Source of the DNA: an uncultured Myxococcales bacterium
Lineage (GTDB): Bacteria > Myxococcota_A > Bradymonadia > UBA7976 > UBA1532
Direction of reading: 5' to 3'
Length of the DNA stretch: 7,402 nt
Assembly: GCA_937896275.1 (NCBI GenBank)
Contig: CALBMW010000740.1
Span: 1 to 7,402 of the forward strand
Shown: positions 5,128 through 7,402 of the stretch, piece by piece
How the letters are laid out: every line of letters begins with the position of its first letter
Position numbering within the stretch: position 1 is the stretch's first letter
Position numbers and translations under genes: made by a program
The notes under the pieces: generated by a model
What the model was told of the DNA's origin: nothing
Database searches by the model: none
What the model saw: the letters and a program-made list of their open reading frames with translations, nothing else

Positions 5128-7402
5128 TAGTCGTGACCCCCGCTCGGTGGCGCTTGCGATCCGTCGTCGACCACCACCCGCGCGCCGTCCCGAACGGCCC
5201 CGCCCCGCTGCACCAGGTGCTCGATGCCGCGCTCCATCGCGGCGCGGACGCGCTTGCCCATGCGGCCGATCCCGAAGACGGCGGCGACCTCGCGCGCCAG
5301 CTCGTCCGCCGAGATGGCCTTGGCCTGGCCGAGCACCCAGCCGGCGGCGTTGGCGATCTCGGCGGGAGGAAGGCGCGACGGATCACGGATCGTCGCCGGA
5401 TCGTCCGTGTCAGGCACGCGCACGCCGCGCCACGCGAGTGGATCGACGGCGCCGGGCCAGAGCACGTCGTCGCCGTCGAGGCGCGGACGACGCATGCCCG
5501 CCACGACATCCGCGCGCGCTTCGTCGAGGATGCGCCGGATGCGGCTGCCGAGCTGCGCGAGGTCCCAGCACGCGATGACCTCGCGGTAGGCGTCGTCGCG
5601 CATCATCGGCCCCGCGGCGTCCACCACTTCGGCGAGCCGGCGGGCGATGGTCGGCCGGGTCTCGGGCCAGTGGAAGCGATCTGCGTCGCCCAGGGGTTGG
5701 CGCGCGGGCAGCCGAAAGACCGACGCCTCGGGCGGTCGCGCCGGACCTCGATCCTCTGCCGCCGCGAGCCGTCGGTCGAAGGCCCCCGCCGGGTCGAGGG
5801 TCCAGTAGACGTCGTCGTCGTCGTCGTCCAGGCCATCTTCGACCTCGTCGCCGTCAATCTCGATGATCGTGGCACCCGATCCGGCGGGCGGCGCGCCATC
5901 GGCCCCCAGGTCGCCCAAGGTCACCGCCGCGGCCTGCGCCGCGATGCGAGCGCGCGCCCTGCGATCGGCGGTGGCCCGGACGGCGTCGCGATCGGCCACG
6001 GCGCGCGCCAGGGCCTGCTCGAGCCGCTCGATCTGGCGGTCGCGCCCAAACCACCAGTCAGGCGTCCAGACTCGGTGCAAGCGCCAGCCGAGACCCCCGA
6101 GGATCTGGTGCCGGAGCCGATCACGCTCGCGCGCGTTCCCGCTGCCGTGGTAGCCCGCGCCGTCGCACTCGATGCCCAGCAGGTAGGCGCCGGGGCGCGT
6201 CGAGTCGACGACCGCCAGATCGACGCGGTAGCCGCTGAAGCCGATCCGCGCGTGCACCTGCCATCCGAGCGCCTCCAGCACCGCCTTGACGTCCGCCTCG
6301 ACCGGACCCTCGGGCCCCTGATCCGGATCGAGGCGCTCCGCCAGGTCGAGCGCGGCCGGCCCGCGATCCGCGAAGGCCAGGAAGGACTTCAGGTGCGCCA
6401 CGCCGATGGCGCGGGTCCGCTCGAGGTCGATCTGCTCGGCGCGGAGGGTCGAGAAGACGATCAGGCGTTGGCGGGCGCGCGTGATGGCCACGTTCAGCCG
6501 CCGTTCGCCGCCGGTGCGGTTGAGCGGCCCGAAGTTCATCGTGACCTTCCCGTCGCGGTCGGGACCGTAGGCGACCGAGAACAGCATCACGTCGCGCTCG
6601 TCGCCCTGCACGTTCTCCAGGTTCTTCACGAACACGGCCTCGTGCCCGACGAAGTGCCGCTCGAGCTCCGGGCTGGCCTGTCTGAGCGCGTCGAGCAGGT
6701 CCTCGATGAGGCGCTGCTGCGGCATCGAGAAGGTCACCACCCCGACGGTCGGCGGATCGGGCTCGGCGAGCAGCCGCCCGAGCTCTGCGACCACGGCCCG
6801 CGCCTCGCCGGCGTTGGTGCGCGTGCGGCCCCGGTCGTAGTAGCCGTCGGGCACGTGCGTCCACTCGACGCCCGCCCCGCTGACCGCGTGATCGGCGCCG
6901 GGGAAGCTGCGCAGCTGACCGTCGTAGTAGTGATGGTTGCTGAAGGTGATGAGCGACTCGTGGCGGCTTCGGTAGTGCCACTTGAGCGACGCCTCGGGCA
7001 CGCCCGCGGCCACCGCCTCGTCCAGGATGCTCTCGAGCTCGACGAGATCGGCCTCGTCGACCGCGTCATCGTCGTTGGTCTCCACCCGGTCGAAGAAGGT
7101 CGTGGGCGGGAGCTGCTTGCTGTCGCCCACGACGACGACCTGATCGCCGCGCGCGATGGCACCGACGGCGTCCCACGGCGGGATCTGGCTCGCCTCGTCG
7201 AACACGACCACGTCGAAGCCGCCCAGCCTCGGATCGAGGTAGCGTGCCACCGAGAGCGGGCTCATCAGGACGCAGGGCTTCAGGCGGCGGATCGTCTGCG
7301 GGATGCGCTCGAAGAGCGCGCGCAGGGGCATGTGCCGGCCCTTGAGCTTGAGCTGACGGCGGAGCAGCTTCATCTCGTCGCCGGGCGCGTCGAGGGCGGG
7401 GG
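5127..7402 (-). CDS. C-terminal half of a giant SF1 helicase with Vsr-like nuclease and DUF3320-type domains (partial)
   Basis: The frame is open at the right edge, so the N-terminus, including Walker A, is missing; 757 residues are visible. Numbering here is from the Met at 7373, an internal Met nine codons from the edge. Upf1-like superfamily 1 motifs run in order: LKPCVLMSPLSVARYL (31-46), motif II DEASQIPP (59-66), motif III GDSKQLPPT (83-91), HYRSRHESL (133-141), GVVTFSMPQQ (211-220), NVQGDERD (254-261) and motif VI NVAITRARQR (294-303). A Vsr/MTES_1575-like endonuclease domain covers about 355-445. Likely metal-site residues are D385 in YRVDLAV and E402/D404 in GIECDG, with H409 nearby. 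An acidic linker (about 507-521) contains six aspartates. Two DUF3320-like winged-helix-type segments follow (about 576-624 and 673-721). The protein probably unwinds and cuts nucleic acid. Such proteins are often linked to defence, but that role is inferred here. Confidence 0.87.
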   Translation of the reverse strand, partial: PALDAPGDEMKLLRRQLKLKGRHMPLRALFERIPQTIRRLKPCVLMSPLSVARYLDPRLGGFDVVVFDEASQIPPWDAVGAIARGDQVVVVGDSKQLPPTTFFDRVETNDDDAVDEADLVELESILDEAVAAGVPEASLKWHYRSRHESLITFSNHHYYDGQLRSFPGADHAVSGAGVEWTHVPDGYYDRGRTRTNAGEARAVVAELGRLLAEPDPPTVGVVTFSMPQQRLIEDLLDALRQASPELERHFVGHEAVFVKNLENVQGDERDVMLFSVAYGPDRDGKVTMNFGPLNRTGGERRLNVAITRARQRLIVFSTLRAEQIDLERTRAIGVAHLKSFLAFADRGPAALDLAERLDPDQGPEGPVEADVKAVLEALGWQVHARIGFSGYRVDLAVVDSTRPGAYLLGIECDGAGYHGSGNARERDRLRHQILGGLGWRLHRVWTPDWWFGRDRQIERLEQALARAVADRDAVRATADRRARARIAAQAAAVTLGDLGADGAPPAGSGATIIEIDGDEVEDGLDDDDDDVYWTLDPAGAFDRRLAAAEDRGPARPPEASVFRLPARQPLGDADRFHWPETRPTIARRLAEVVDAAGPMMRDDAYREVIACWDLAQLGSRIRRILDEARADVVAGMRRPRLDGDDVLWPGAVDPLAWRGVRVPDTDDPATIRDPSRLPPAEIANAAGWVLGQAKAISADELAREVAAVFGIGRMGKRVRAAMERGIEHLVQRGGAVRDGARVVVDDGSQAPPSGGHD
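5811..5828. repeat. GTC/GAC trinucleotide microsatellite in the helicase gene
   Basis: Six perfect GTC triplets on the plus strand encode the aspartate run at residues 516-521 of the helicase fragment, within the acidic linker between the nuclease domain and the DUF3320-like segments. Using one codon six times in a row suggests slippage. Copy-number change would alter linker length without shifting frame. Confidence 0.75.

Overview
The window is GC-rich bacterial chromosome with strong third-position GC bias and clear Shine-Dalgarno sites. A HupE/UreJ metal transporter with a signal peptide and a SixA-like phosphatase suggest a Gram-negative organism, possibly of the Myxococcota or another high-GC proteobacterial group. 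That placement is an inference and nothing here fixes a genus. I see no rRNA, tRNA, CRISPR array, transposase or phage gene.

Layout, left to right. (1) At 1-164 (minus) is the start of a small membrane protein that runs off the left edge. (2) A divergent intergenic region (165-443) carries an 11-bp-period tandem repeat. (3) hupE follows at 444-1010 (plus). (4) A 102-bp gap holds a plausible promoter, a hairpin and a T7-G7 tract. (5) preT (1113-2459) and preA (2452-3720) overlap by 8 bases. They encode the two subunits of an NAD(P)H-linked dihydropyrimidine dehydrogenase. (6) A SixA-type histidine phosphatase lies at 3791-4273 (plus). (7) Convergent to it is a YugP-type membrane zinc peptidase at 4300-4989 (minus). 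(8) A 137-bp gap contains a 14-bp perfect palindrome and a long inverted repeat. (9) At 5127-7402 (minus) is the C-terminal half of a very large superfamily 1 helicase fused to a Vsr-like nuclease domain and DUF3320-type modules. It runs off the right edge.

PreT and PreA are the only pair with a clear functional link. PreT takes electrons from NAD(P)H through FAD and two N-terminal iron-sulfur clusters. PreA reduces uracil or thymine at an FMN site fed by two C-terminal clusters. No dihydropyrimidinase or beta-ureidopropionase gene is in view, so the rest of the reductive pyrimidine pathway, if present, lies elsewhere.

The most interesting element is the helicase-nuclease protein. Its architecture fits the DUF4011/SF1 helicase/Vsr-like/DUF3320 class of large proteins often linked to defence against foreign DNA. 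I cannot show from this window that it sits in a defence island. The main non-coding signals are the 11-bp array, the leader of preT, and the inverted repeat at the 3' end of the helicase gene, which pairs fully only in the helicase-sense RNA.
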